This document shows positions 30,744 to 39,805 of a stretch of DNA of 48,267 bases, one piece after another. Under the pieces are notes generated by a model that was not told the origin of the DNA, searched no databases, and saw only the letters and a list, made by a program, of their open reading frames with translations. The stretch covers positions 1 through 48,267 of the forward strand of contig CAJXKT010000002.1 of the NCBI GenBank assembly GCA_913055705.1, given 5' to 3'. A program made the translations under genes and the position numbers. The first letter of the stretch is position 1; every line of letters begins with the position of its first letter. The DNA comes from an uncultured bacterium. GTDB taxonomy: Bacteria > Planctomycetota > Brocadiia > Brocadiales > Scalinduaceae.

Positions 30744-31312
30744 GAGGCGGAAGGCTCATTAACATTTTAATGAGTCTTCCGCTATCAGTTAGAAGATAAG
30801 CATAAGAAATCTTCGAAGTTGTAAGACTATATTTCCCTCCCGAGTACAAATTTTCTCATCATCACATTTCTAACAATTGTGACGGTTTTTGAGTTAATCT
30901 GAGGGGAGAAGGCTCATTAATATTTTGAAGATTAATTATTAATAGGGCAGGGTTAGATGCTTTCACATTTAACCGGAAACAACCTTAATATCTTTAAAGG
31001 TTAATAATGAGTCTTCCGCTCCAAGTTAATAGATTAGCATAAAAAGGAATCTTCATAGTTGTAATACAATATTTCTCTCTCGAGTACAATCACTTCTTAC
31101 ATTGTTTTCCCAAAATGAAAACTGTTTTTGGGTTATCAGAGAGGGGGGGGGGGAGGAGATTCATTGATCCATTAATTAATATCTTTGAAGATTAAATAAA
31201 TCCAAGGACAAATAAAAGACCCTCACCATTTGACCTGGAACAACCTTAATACCTATAAAAGGTTAATAATGAGTTTCCCGCCCTCAGTTAAATAATTGCC
31301 ATAAAAATCTTT
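30744..31312. repeat. three degenerate copies of a palindromic repeat between urtA and urtB
   Basis: The 987-base gap after urtA holds three related units starting near 30744, 30901 and 31141. Each begins GAGG...AAGGCTCATTAA or a decayed form and has a matching right arm ATGAGTCTTCCGC or GAGTTTCCCGC. A shared tail containing ATAAxxAATCTTC, GTTGTAA, ATATTT and CGAGTACAA follows. The tail marker CGAGTACAA recurs at 30841 and 31081, 240 bases apart. Units 2 and 3 carry an extra ~90-base interior, including ACAACCTTAATA and AAAGGTTAATAATGAGT, between the two arms. No reading frame is present. It looks like an amplified non-coding palindromic element (MITE-like or structured RNA). Confidence 0.7.
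30747..30782 (+). terminator. long perfect-type hairpin downstream of urtA
   Basis: A 16-pair stem (GCGGAAGGCTCATTAA with TTAATGAGTCTTCCGC, one G-U) closes on a four-base CATT loop. No T tract follows, so it may serve as a 3' stabilising hairpin that keeps urtA message above urtBCDE rather than as a true terminator. It is the core of the first repeat unit. Confidence 0.55.
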
Positions 31313-31595
31313 TACCGTTTAATCCTGTACTGGTATATGCAAAAAATATCATTAAAGAGTTGATTTTATCTTATGCTGTATAGTTCAAAGGGTTTGTTTA
31401 TATGTTCATTAACGAGCATAGTATTGTATATTTTAAAAATTGGTCTAATTATACTATTTTCAGAAAATAATGTTGTATAATTGCAGTTGAAATGTATACT
31501 GAAACTTTCTGCAATTTTGAAGACGTTAATAGGCAATGTATATGTGGTTATTTAATATTTATAAAAGCGAGAACAATTTTTTATATCATTTATGT

Positions 31596-33194
31596 ATGAA
31601 GTTCTCTAAGAAAATAGCAGTTTTAATGCTTATTATTTCTGCATTAGTTTTAGCTCAAGTGGCTTTTTCAGAAGCCGCATCTAAAGACAATGTAGATAGG
31701 TTTATTTCAATGCTGTCAGATGAGGATAAAGGCGTTAGGGAAAGTGCCGTCAGGGAACTTGGAAACCTTGAAGATCCTTCAGTCCTTGAGGCGTTGAATG
31801 ACTTATGGAATGAAGAGATGGAAGACGAGGTAGTTTTCGCCATAGAAATCGCGGTTAGTAAACTCCAGTTATTAGATATAGATAAAGCAGTGAGGATGAA
31901 TGGCGCAGAGGGATTGGGTGAAAAGGCTGGTACGCGTACTGCAGTGGATGCTACGGTAGGTGAGATAGAGGGAGCCTCTCTTTTTAAACAGCTCATGGTA
32001 GATGATCAGGAGATGATGGTTATCATTACCGTGCTGGAGAAGGCCTTGGCCATAGAAAAAGAGAAGAAAGTAAAAAAAGCGATTACTATAGCTATTCAGA
32101 GGTATAAACTATCAGACAGAGATTCGGATGTCCGTAAAAAAGCCGCTGAATTCTTTGGTGAACTGGCACATCCTGATACCGTTATGTTCTTAGGAAGGGC
32201 ATTGGAAAGTGAACAGGACGAAGAAGTAAGTGCTTTCATAAAAGATGCAGTAAGTAAGACAGAATGGAACGACCAGGTCGCTATTACACTCAAGCAGCTA
32301 TTTAACGGTATCACCATCAGCTCACAATATCTCCTTATTGCTCTTGGCCTTGCAATTACCTTTGGAGTAATGGGTGTCATTAATCTTGCCCATGGTGAGT
32401 TTCTGATGTTAGGGTGTTATGTTGCCCTGGTGGCACAGGGTATTTTTGCAAGTTTCTTTCAGCCTGTTTTAGGGCTCTATTGGGCACTGGCTATACCATT
32501 ATCTTTTATTTTTACAGCGGGTTTGGGATATGCGTTAGAACGTTCTGTTATTCGCTTCTTGTATAAACGACCTCTCGATACCCTGTTGGCGACATGGGGT
32601 GTCAGCCTGCTTCTTCAACAGGCGATAAGAAATTACTTTGGTGCTAATAATATTGATGTACCAAGTCCAAGCTGGCTTCTAGGGGGCGTTGAAGTCCTTG
32701 TCGGATTGTATTTGCCTTACAAGAGATTGTATATAATTGGTTTTACGATTTGTGTTGTTGCTGCCATATACTGGTTATTTTATCGAACTCGTTTTGGGTT
32801 AAAGATAAGGGCGGTAATGCAAAATCGCGAGATGGCAGATTGTTTGGGTATTTCCACCCAGAGAGTAAATGCCTTTACGTTTGCGCTGGGTTCAGGGTTG
32901 GCAGGCCTTGCTGGTTGTAATATGAGTTTATTAAGTTCTGTAGGTCCCACTACCGGCCAGAATTATATTGTAGATTGTTTCATGGTAGTAGTGCTGGGTG
33001 GTGTTGGTAAAATTGTTGGTACTATAGCAGGAGCATTTGGTTTGGGTGAAACCAATGCGATACTTGAATTTTTTACAACGGCAAATAAAGGCAAGGCTTT
33101 GACGTTTATCGCTGTTATTATATTTTTGCGTTTTAGACCAACGGGATTATCAGCATCAAAGGGGCGTGAAGACGTGAGGCTTGAAACGCATTAG
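31596..33194 (+). CDS. urtB: urea ABC transporter permease UrtB with periplasmic HEAT-like extension
   Basis: The 532-residue permease has a signal-type first span (about 1-25, MKFSKKIAVLMLIISALVLA). A ~210-residue extracytoplasmic segment follows, made of HEAT-like helical repeats (VDRFISMLSDEDKGVRESAVRELGNL split into two helices, and SDVRKKAAEFFGELAHPDTV). The LivH-type permease core (about 240-525) then has eight or so spans and the EAA-like loop region. The extension is known from many UrtB proteins. I chose the ATG at 31596 because it begins the signal sequence; an upstream ATG at 31536 adds 20 residues. Neither has a strong ribosome binding site. Confidence 0.9.
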   Translation: MKFSKKIAVLMLIISALVLAQVAFSEAASKDNVDRFISMLSDEDKGVRESAVRELGNLEDPSVLEALNDLWNEEMEDEVVFAIEIAVSKLQLLDIDKAVRMNGAEGLGEKAGTRTAVDATVGEIEGASLFKQLMVDDQEMMVIITVLEKALAIEKEKKVKKAITIAIQRYKLSDRDSDVRKKAAEFFGELAHPDTVMFLGRALESEQDEEVSAFIKDAVSKTEWNDQVAITLKQLFNGITISSQYLLIALGLAITFGVMGVINLAHGEFLMLGCYVALVAQGIFASFFQPVLGLYWALAIPLSFIFTAGLGYALERSVIRFLYKRPLDTLLATWGVSLLLQQAIRNYFGANNIDVPSPSWLLGGVEVLVGLYLPYKRLYIIGFTICVVAAIYWLFYRTRFGLKIRAVMQNREMADCLGISTQRVNAFTFALGSGLAGLAGCNMSLLSSVGPTTGQNYIVDCFMVVVLGGVGKIVGTIAGAFGLGETNAILEFFTTANKGKALTFIAVIIFLRFRPTGLSASKGREDVRLETH

Positions 33195-33277
33195 TGAAGA
33201 TTGGTTTATGTCCACATGCTTTTTTCAATAAAAGATTTGGGTAATTGAGGATATGAACATTTGTGGAAAAATGTAAT

Positions 33278-34453
33278 ATGAATAATAAAAAGGTTGGCGG
33301 CATAAACGAATGGATTATAGCAGGGATTGTACTCTCTATATTTCTGATAGTAATCCCTTTGCTTAATAAACTCCCTGGTGAAGATTCATGGCTTCGGATA
33401 AGTGAATTTCGTATAAACCTGTTAGGGAAGTTTTTGGCATTTGCTATCCTGGCTATGGGATTAAACCTTGCCTGGGGATATACGGGTATCTTAAGTCTTG
33501 GGCAGGGTGTATATTTTGGACTTGGTGGATACTGTATGGCCATGTACCTGTTGCTTAAGGTAGGTGCCTCAGGCCATTACGGAAGTGCGTTACCTGACTT
33601 TATGGTGTGGAATCAAATTACAGAACTTCCCTGGTTCTGGAAACCGTTTAATTATGCATGGGTAGCTATACCATGTGTTATCCTCGTTCCAATGGCGCTT
33701 GCAGCAGGATTCGGATACCTTCTATTTAGAAGCCGTGTCAGGGGTGTATATTTCGCCATTGTAAGTCAGGCGCTGGCCCTCGTACTTGCTATTACGCTGG
33801 TTGGCAATCAACCTTATACGGGTGGAACAAACGGGCTAAATGATTTCAGAACTATTTTTGGATTTCCACTCAGGGGGCCTGATTTGCCAAAAACTGAATT
33901 TGGTCTTTATATGGCATCAGTAATTATATTGTTTGGGGTCTACTTAATATGCCGTTGGATAACCCGTTCTAAACTTGGAAGGGTACTGAGGGCAATCCGT
34001 GACGATGAAAACCGGGTACGGTTTTCCGGCTATGACGTTGCAAATTTCAAAATTTTTATTTTTGCAGTAGCTGCTGGTATGGCTGGTATCAGTGGGGCGC
34101 TGTTTGTTCCACAAGTGGGAATTATATCTCCTTCTAATGTTGGTGTTGTTCCTTCTATTGAGATGGTGTTATGGGTCGCTGTTGGCGGGAAAGGAACTCT
34201 TGCAGGTCCTTTATTAGGAGCACTTATCGTAAATTATGCAAAAACTATATTTAGTGAATTATATCCCGGTATATGGCTTTACTTTTTGGGTGCATTGTTT
34301 CTTTGTGTGGTTGTGCTTTTTCCCAAAGGTGCAATTGGGATCGTAGGTCAGATAAAGAATTTATATTCAAAAAAACCAAAACATACTGAACGAAAGAAAA
34401 CCAACATTATGGAAAGAACAAAAACTGAGGAGAGATCGATTAAAGAAGGATGA
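33278..34453 (+). CDS. urtC: urea ABC transporter permease UrtC
   Basis: The ~391-residue LivM-type permease pairs with UrtB to form the membrane channel. It shows about ten membrane spans, with family blocks FLAFAILAMGLNLAWGYTGIL, SLGQGVYFGLGGYCMAMYL, GFGYLLFRSRVRGVYFAI and VGNQPYTGGTNGLNDF. A cytoplasmic coupling loop (GRVLRAIRDDENRVRFSGYDV) and a basic, lysine-rich C-terminus (KKPKHTERKKTN) are present. I chose the ATG at 33278; a GTG at 33263 would add five residues. Confidence 0.93.
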   Translation: MNNKKVGGINEWIIAGIVLSIFLIVIPLLNKLPGEDSWLRISEFRINLLGKFLAFAILAMGLNLAWGYTGILSLGQGVYFGLGGYCMAMYLLLKVGASGHYGSALPDFMVWNQITELPWFWKPFNYAWVAIPCVILVPMALAAGFGYLLFRSRVRGVYFAIVSQALALVLAITLVGNQPYTGGTNGLNDFRTIFGFPLRGPDLPKTEFGLYMASVIILFGVYLICRWITRSKLGRVLRAIRDDENRVRFSGYDVANFKIFIFAVAAGMAGISGALFVPQVGIISPSNVGVVPSIEMVLWVAVGGKGTLAGPLLGALIVNYAKTIFSELYPGIWLYFLGALFLCVVVLFPKGAIGIVGQIKNLYSKKPKHTERKKTNIMERTKTEERSIKEG

Positions 34454-34473
34454 TTAACTGAAGAGAGTGAATT

Positions 34474-35229
34474 ATGCGCAAAGAAACGATTTTGTACGTG
34501 GAGGGTGTGACAGTCAGTTTCGATGGTTTTCTGGCATTGAAGGAATTGAGTTTCTATATGGATTATGGTGAACTTCGTGCTATGATAGGCCCAAATGGGG
34601 CTGGAAAGTCGACAATGCTGGATGTGATTTGTGGTAAGACAAGAGCTACTAAAGGACGAGTGATCTTCGGAAAGAACGATACAAACATTACAAAAATGCT
34701 TGAACAGGATATTGTAAAAGCCGGAATAGGTAGAAAATTCCAGAATCCCTCTATTTTTTCAAATCTTACAGTGTTTGAAAATTTTGAATTATCTCTGCGC
34801 AAAAAAACAAAAGGTGTATTTTACACATTGCTTACGAGAAAAACTGCGAAAGATCGTGAGAAAATATATTCAGTTTTAGAAACTGTTGGGCTGGTTGATA
34901 AGGCCGATGTAATGGCGGGTTCGCTTTCCCATGGAGAAAAGCAGCGGGTTGAGATTGGTATGGTTGTAGCTCAAGACCCGGAATTAGTACTATTGGACGA
35001 ACCTGTTGCCGGCATGTCCGTTAAGGAAACAGAAAGCACAGCAGAACTCATACTGTCGATTTCCAAGAACCACACTGTCCTTGTGATAGATCACGATATG
35101 GATTTTATTAAATCAATAGCACAAAAGGTGACTGTCCTACATGATGGTATGGTCTTATGTGAAGGGACAATGGATGAAGTGCAAAAAGACGAACGGGTCA
35201 TAGAGAAGTATTTAGGGAGGGAAAAATAG
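34474..35229 (+). CDS. urtD: urea ABC transporter ATP-binding protein UrtD
   Basis: The 251-residue LivG-type ATPase has Walker A GPNGAGKST (about 38-46), signature SLSHGEKQRVEIG (about 150-162), Walker B LVLLDEPVAGM and the switch histidine in VLVIDHDMDFI. It powers urea import together with UrtE. It starts 20 bases after urtC and ends three bases before urtE, indicating tight co-expression. Confidence 0.95.
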   Translation: MRKETILYVEGVTVSFDGFLALKELSFYMDYGELRAMIGPNGAGKSTMLDVICGKTRATKGRVIFGKNDTNITKMLEQDIVKAGIGRKFQNPSIFSNLTVFENFELSLRKKTKGVFYTLLTRKTAKDREKIYSVLETVGLVDKADVMAGSLSHGEKQRVEIGMVVAQDPELVLLDEPVAGMSVKETESTAELILSISKNHTVLVIDHDMDFIKSIAQKVTVLHDGMVLCEGTMDEVQKDERVIEKYLGREK

Positions 35230-35232
35230 ATA

Positions 35233-35934
35233 ATGTTTATGTTAAACATTGAAGATCTTAATGTCTTTTATGGGCAAAGTCATATCCTTTTTGATGTAAG
35301 TATGAAGGTTAAGCCGGGAGAGACTGCTTGCTTGCTTGGTCGAAATGGTGTGGGAAAGACAACGTTGCTAAAGGGGGTTATGGGGCTTCTTCCGGCCAGT
35401 AAAGGGAAAATTTATTTAGACGATAATGATGTTACTAAAACATCACCTGCTCAAAGGGCCAAATTAGGCATGGGATATGTACCTCAAGGACGTGACATAT
35501 TTCCTCAACTTACTGTGCAAGAAAATCTTTTGGTGGCATTAGAAGCCAGGAGAGATAATATTCGTAAGATACCTGATGTAGTCTTTGAATTATTTCCTGT
35601 GTTGAAAGAATTTCTGGACAGAAGAGGTGGTGATCTGAGCGGAGGGCAACAGCAGCAACTGGCCATTGGACGAGCCCTGGCCCTGGACCCAAAACTTTTA
35701 ATACTGGATGAACCTACAGAAGGGATTCAGCCCTCGATTATTTTGGAGATCGAAGATATTATTCAACGCATAAAAAAAATGTCAGATATAGCTATTTTGA
35801 TGGTGGAACAATACCTGGAATTTGCATGGCGTGTTGCTGATGACTATTACATCATGGCCAAGGGTTCTATCATCGAAAGTGGACGTACTAAAGACGTACC
35901 TTTAGAGAATGTGCAAAAACATATAACGATATAA
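35233..35934 (+). CDS. urtE: urea ABC transporter ATP-binding protein UrtE
   Basis: The 233-residue LivF-type ATPase has Walker A GRNGVGKTT (about 36-44), the UrtE/LivF block MGYVPQGRDIFPQLTVQENL and signature DLSGGQQQQLAIGRAL. Walker B is LLILDEPTEGIQPS, and the switch histidine position in VEQYLEFA is replaced by Gln, as in other UrtE/LivF proteins. The start is ATG at 35233; a second ATG two codons later is equally possible. It completes the five-gene urea importer. Confidence 0.95.
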   Translation: MFMLNIEDLNVFYGQSHILFDVSMKVKPGETACLLGRNGVGKTTLLKGVMGLLPASKGKIYLDDNDVTKTSPAQRAKLGMGYVPQGRDIFPQLTVQENLLVALEARRDNIRKIPDVVFELFPVLKEFLDRRGGDLSGGQQQQLAIGRALALDPKLLILDEPTEGIQPSIILEIEDIIQRIKKMSDIAILMVEQYLEFAWRVADDYYIMAKGSIIESGRTKDVPLENVQKHITI

Positions 35935-36005
35935 CTTAATGAGTAAAGCACATTTTCTTTCTTTGCTATTTACGGACCTGAAAGTTTAGGAGGTCATATA
36001 GGAAT

Positions 36006-37748
36006 ATGGAAATACAAATTACTGCGGATACCTTGTGGGTTCTCATTGCAGCAGTACTCATTTTCCTGATGGGGTTGGGTTTTGCTTGTGTAGAAAGCGG
36101 TTTTACCCGTACCAAGAATTGCGTAAATGTTCTTTCAAAGAACTTTATAGTTGTTGCGGTGGCAACAATTGCATTCTGGTTTTTCGGCTTTGGACTTATG
36201 TTTGGTGATGGCAATCCCCTTTTTGGATTAAAAGGAGTTATGTTTATGAGTGGAGGGGATAATAGCCCTTCGACTGGAGATAATTATAAGGGAGTATATT
36301 CGGCACTTGGTTGGGTTGGTATTCCTTTAGCGGCAAAATTTTTCTTTCACATGAAATTTGCGATGGTTGCCGCAAGTATCATCTCTGGTGCTGTTGCGGA
36401 GCGTATTAAATACAGTGCGTTTATAATATTTTCATTCTTAATGGTTGCTTTCGTGTATCCGGTTGTTGGACATTGGGTTTGGGCTAATGGGTGGCTGGCT
36501 GCAAAAGGGATGTTTGATTTTGCCGGATCAACAGTTGTTCATTCAGTTGGAGGATGGGCGGCATTATCCGGTGTTCTGCTTTTAGGACCTCGTATGGGGA
36601 AATACAATCCGGACGGTTCCATTACAACAATCCCCGGACACAACATGCCCTTGGCATTAATTGGTGTATTTGCCTTGTGGATAGGCTGGTTTGGTTTTAA
36701 TGTTGGAAGTACAATGTCTGCCAATCCGGGATTAATTGCACACATAGCTCTTACTACAAATATGGGAGCATGTACTGGTATCCTGGGGGCTACAATGGCA
36801 TCCTGGATTATTTTAAGAAAACCCGGTTTAGGAATGACGCTTAACGGTTGTTTAGGTGGGCTTGTTGCTATAACCGCATCATGTGCAGTTGTGAGTGTTG
36901 CCAGCGCTGCCATTATAGGATTTATTGCAGGATGGTTAGTGGTATTATCAGTTATGTTCTTTGATAAAATGAGGATAGACGACCCTGCAGGGGCTTTGTC
37001 CGTACATCTGGTTAACGGTGTCTTTGGTACGTTATGTGTGGGGCTCTTTGCGGAGGGACAATATTTGCCTCAAAGCGTTGGAAATGGACTATTTTTTGGC
37101 GGAGGAGGTTCTTTGTTAGGTACACAGTTTATGGGTGTGTGGGCTGTTGCTTTGTTTGCTTTTCTATTTTCAGGCATTTTCTGGCTTATGCTGAAATATA
37201 CAATTGGAATTCGCGTTGATATCAGTACTGAATTAGAAGGTCTTGATATCGGAGAGCACAACAATGTAGCGTATCCCGATTTTGTAATTAGGCGAGCGGG
37301 TGATACATTCGTTTCTACGTCAAAAGTCTTGGTAGGCGGTGTGGCGGGCATTCCACAAGAAAAAACACCTCTGCCTATAAAGCTTATCCCGAAAGGTAGA
37401 TCCCCAGTTCAAAAAATCGAAGCTATTGTCCGTCCGGAAAGACTTCCGTTTGTAAAAAGTGCCCTGGAAGAAGCAGGTTGTCCTGGCATTACGATAGCTC
37501 AGATAGACGGTCATGGAATGGAAAAAGGTGTTACACAACAATGGAGAGGAGGACGGTACAAAGTAGACCTCCTGCCGAAGATGAAGATTGAGATTCTTGC
37601 CGAAAAAGCGGATGTTGATAAGTTTGTGAATGTAATTGTTCAGTCGGCTCAAACCGGTTCTTTTGGTGATGGACTGGTATTTGTTTGTGATACAAATGGT
37701 ATTATTAATATTAGAACTGGTGAAGAGGGTTCCTCCGAAATAGATTAA
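36006..37748 (+). CDS. amt: ammonium transporter fused to a C-terminal PII domain
   Basis: The 580-residue protein has an Amt channel (about 1-410, eleven spans). The twin pore histidines are in STVVHSVGGWAAL and LSVHLVNGVFGTL, and the vestibule region is SGAVAERIKYSAF. A linker follows, then a full PII (GlnB/GlnK) domain from about residue 468 to 580 (VQKIEAIVRPERL through NIRTGEE). The PII part aligns without gaps to E. coli GlnB. T-loop Tyr51 is kept (residue 518), but the ligand residues Arg38, Gln39, Lys90 and Arg101 are replaced by Met, Glu, Leu and Asn. Free PII normally blocks Amt by inserting its T-loop, so a tethered PII would be a built-in gate or sensor. It follows urtE and precedes the urease genes. 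Confidence 0.92.
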   Translation: MEIQITADTLWVLIAAVLIFLMGLGFACVESGFTRTKNCVNVLSKNFIVVAVATIAFWFFGFGLMFGDGNPLFGLKGVMFMSGGDNSPSTGDNYKGVYSALGWVGIPLAAKFFFHMKFAMVAASIISGAVAERIKYSAFIIFSFLMVAFVYPVVGHWVWANGWLAAKGMFDFAGSTVVHSVGGWAALSGVLLLGPRMGKYNPDGSITTIPGHNMPLALIGVFALWIGWFGFNVGSTMSANPGLIAHIALTTNMGACTGILGATMASWIILRKPGLGMTLNGCLGGLVAITASCAVVSVASAAIIGFIAGWLVVLSVMFFDKMRIDDPAGALSVHLVNGVFGTLCVGLFAEGQYLPQSVGNGLFFGGGGSLLGTQFMGVWAVALFAFLFSGIFWLMLKYTIGIRVDISTELEGLDIGEHNNVAYPDFVIRRAGDTFVSTSKVLVGGVAGIPQEKTPLPIKLIPKGRSPVQKIEAIVRPERLPFVKSALEEAGCPGITIAQIDGHGMEKGVTQQWRGGRYKVDLLPKMKIEILAEKADVDKFVNVIVQSAQTGSFGDGLVFVCDTNGIINIRTGEEGSSEID

Positions 37749-37772
37749 CCAGGAATTATTCAAATCTATCTG

Positions 37773-38963
37773 ATGAAGTTCTATACTATTTTGTACGTAG
37801 TGATAGTTAGTACATTTATTTCCAGTTGTGTTTTTTCTGATGATTTTCAATCCTACCATTTATTAAAAGAAAGTGGATCAGGTATAAGTAGCCATGATGT
37901 AAAATACGAAGAAAAAATTATAACCCAAGTAAAGAATTCAAAATCATTAGTAGAAAGCCAACCTGATATTTTCTTTGAAGAGCCAGTCTACAATTTTGGT
38001 AAAGTTTATAAAAATGTAGATGTGGAGCATTTCTTCATGTTTGAAAATCGTGGAACAGAAGATTTAATAATTGAAAACATAAAGGCTTCGTGTGGTTGTA
38101 TTGTATCTGAAGCAACTACATCTAAAGTGCTTCCGGGAATGTCTGAGGGTATTGTTGCGATCCTTAAAGGTATTCCTGATACAGGTGCCATATCCAAAAA
38201 CATAAAAATATATTCAAATGATCCGGACACCCCTGTTTACACTCTCAAACTGTCAGGAGAGATAATCGAAGATATTACAATAAATACGCGGCAGATAAGT
38301 TTTGGGTATGTTCCTAAGGGTAAAAAAGTAGAAGTGGGAATAGATGTCAAACCACGTCCTGGATTCAAATTAGAAATAAAAAATGTGATATCAACGAATT
38401 CTGATATTAGTATTAAGTACAAGAAAGATGAAAAGGAGAACGAACATGTTGTTGCGGCGACATTAAAAGATACTGCTACGGTTGGGGTTCTGACGGGTAA
38501 TATTCAAATACTTACAAATAGCGAGAGGCAAAACCGGGTGATTATTCCATTTTCTGGAGAGGTACTCGGAGATATTCGCATATACCCATCGCATTTATAT
38601 TTTGGCGTAATCAAGAAAGATAATAAATGTGTAAAATCGGTATTTATTACCTTGTTAAAAGAAAATATCAGGGTTGATAGAATTGAAGTCCAACCTGATT
38701 TTCTAACTTCAGAAATCATAACGGACCCTCGAATGAATATCGATGAAGAAGAATACGTAACCCTGCATTCAAACTTTTGGGAAGCTTCCACAGATTTTTC
38801 TCAAAAGAATATTCTTGAAAAAAAAGGCAGACCCCTTAGAATTCTAACCAGGATAAATGGAAATGCACCGGTTGGGGAAATAGAAGGCGTATTAAAGGTG
38901 TATACTAATAGTAAAATACAACCGATTATTAATATTCCGGTATCTGCCGAGATAATCGATTAA
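37773..38963 (+). CDS. lipoprotein with DUF1573-type Ig-like domains
   Basis: The 396-residue protein has a lipoprotein-type signal with cysteine near residue 19 (STFISSC). A DUF1573-like domain (about 67-170) follows, with EEPVYNFGKVYKNVDVEHFFMFENRG broken by a short turn, ASCGCIVSEA and LKGIPDTGAISKNIKIYSNDPDTP. Two further beta-sandwich repeats with the same 'FG.V..G..V' and 'TNS..QP.I.IPVSAEI' style run to the end. Planctomycetes carry many such surface or periplasmic proteins of unknown function. It lies 24 bases after amt and 39 before ureA, within the cluster, so a link to nitrogen use is possible but unproven. Confidence 0.8.
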   Translation: MKFYTILYVVIVSTFISSCVFSDDFQSYHLLKESGSGISSHDVKYEEKIITQVKNSKSLVESQPDIFFEEPVYNFGKVYKNVDVEHFFMFENRGTEDLIIENIKASCGCIVSEATTSKVLPGMSEGIVAILKGIPDTGAISKNIKIYSNDPDTPVYTLKLSGEIIEDITINTRQISFGYVPKGKKVEVGIDVKPRPGFKLEIKNVISTNSDISIKYKKDEKENEHVVAATLKDTATVGVLTGNIQILTNSERQNRVIIPFSGEVLGDIRIYPSHLYFGVIKKDNKCVKSVFITLLKENIRVDRIEVQPDFLTSEIITDPRMNIDEEEYVTLHSNFWEASTDFSQKNILEKKGRPLRILTRINGNAPVGEIEGVLKVYTNSKIQPIINIPVSAEIID

Positions 38964-39002
38964 TTGTTATAAGGAATAATTGAGAAGGGAGATTGTTTTG
39001 TA

Positions 39003-39305
39003 ATGATGTTATCACCGCGTGAGATTGATAAGATGCTTATTTATTCTGTAGCAGATTTAGCCAGAAAGCGAATGTCACGTGGCTTGAAGCTGAACTATTC
39101 GGAAGCGATTGCGGTGATTACAGAGACTATTCTTGAGGGAGCAAGGGATGGTAACAGTGTTGCTGATTTAATGCAATTAGGGAAAAAGGTACTAAAGAGA
39201 GAAGATGTAATGCCCCGTGTGCCGGAGATGGTTCATCTGGTACAGGTAGAATGTACATTTCCTGATGGAACAAAACTAGTCTCCTGCCACGATCCTATTA
39301 TATAA
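39003..39305 (+). CDS. ureA: urease subunit gamma
   Basis: The 100-residue protein begins [22 protein letters not shown] after a possible extra Met and carries [21 protein letters not shown] and [14 protein letters not shown], all family hallmarks. It is the small gamma subunit of the nickel enzyme that hydrolyses urea to ammonium and carbonic acid. The separate gamma, beta and alpha genes are the usual bacterial arrangement. Two tandem ATG codons (39003, 39006) make the start ambiguous by one residue. Confidence 0.97.
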   Translation: MMLSPREIDKMLIYSVADLARKRMSRGLKLNYSEAIAVITETILEGARDGNSVADLMQLGKKVLKREDVMPRVPEMVHLVQVECTFPDGTKLVSCHDPII

Positions 39306-39393
39306 ATTAAACTTCATCACTTTGTATTTAAAAATAGCCTTAGAAATACCGGAAATTGACAGGTCAAGATAAAGTTTTTGACGTGGAGGAAAT

Positions 39394-39765
39394 ATGAGTG
39401 AAACTGTTGAATATATTGTCGGACATGATCCAATAGAAATTAATGCTGGACGGGTTACTCTTGGAATGTCGGTAAGAAATACAGGAGATCGTCCAATTCA
39501 GGTAGGTTCTCACTTTCATTTTTTTGAGACTAACAAGGCGCTTGATTTTGACAGAAGAAAGTCATTTGGAATGAGGTTAAATATACCCGCAGGAACCTCT
39601 ATTCGCTTTGAGCCTGGCGACGAGAAGATGGTCGAGTTGGTTCAACTGGGGGGCAAAAGAGTGGTCATGGGATTAAACGGTTTGGTAAATGGAAGTACTT
39701 CTGAAAAGGGTGCATTGGAAGCTGCATTGAAAAAAGCAAAAGAATTGGGTTTCAAGGGTGCTTGA
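39394..39765 (+). CDS. ureB: urease subunit beta
   Basis: The 123-residue protein shows the beta-subunit core [29 protein letters not shown], written here as the [17 protein letters not shown] motif, then [23 protein letters not shown] and GFNG-like [15 protein letters not shown] ribosome binding site precedes the ATG. Its C-terminal extension (about 105-123) is slightly longer than minimal beta subunits. It lies 88 bases after ureA. Confidence 0.96.
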   Translation: MSETVEYIVGHDPIEINAGRVTLGMSVRNTGDRPIQVGSHFHFFETNKALDFDRRKSFGMRLNIPAGTSIRFEPGDEKMVELVQLGGKRVVMGLNGLVNGSTSEKGALEAALKKAKELGFKGA

Positions 39766-39805
39766 ATCCATGGTTATCTAAAGGAAATATTAAGAGGTTT
39801 TTCTT

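Noticed and set aside
30744-31312. Possible CRISPR array
   Set aside because: The repeats are long, degenerate and unevenly spaced, with related rather than unique sequence between them, and no cas genes are present.
33253-33276. Seven-codon leader frame (ATG AAC ATT TGT ...) with a GAGG site before urtC
   Set aside because: Too short to support; it may simply be chance near the urtC start, although translational coupling is conceivable.
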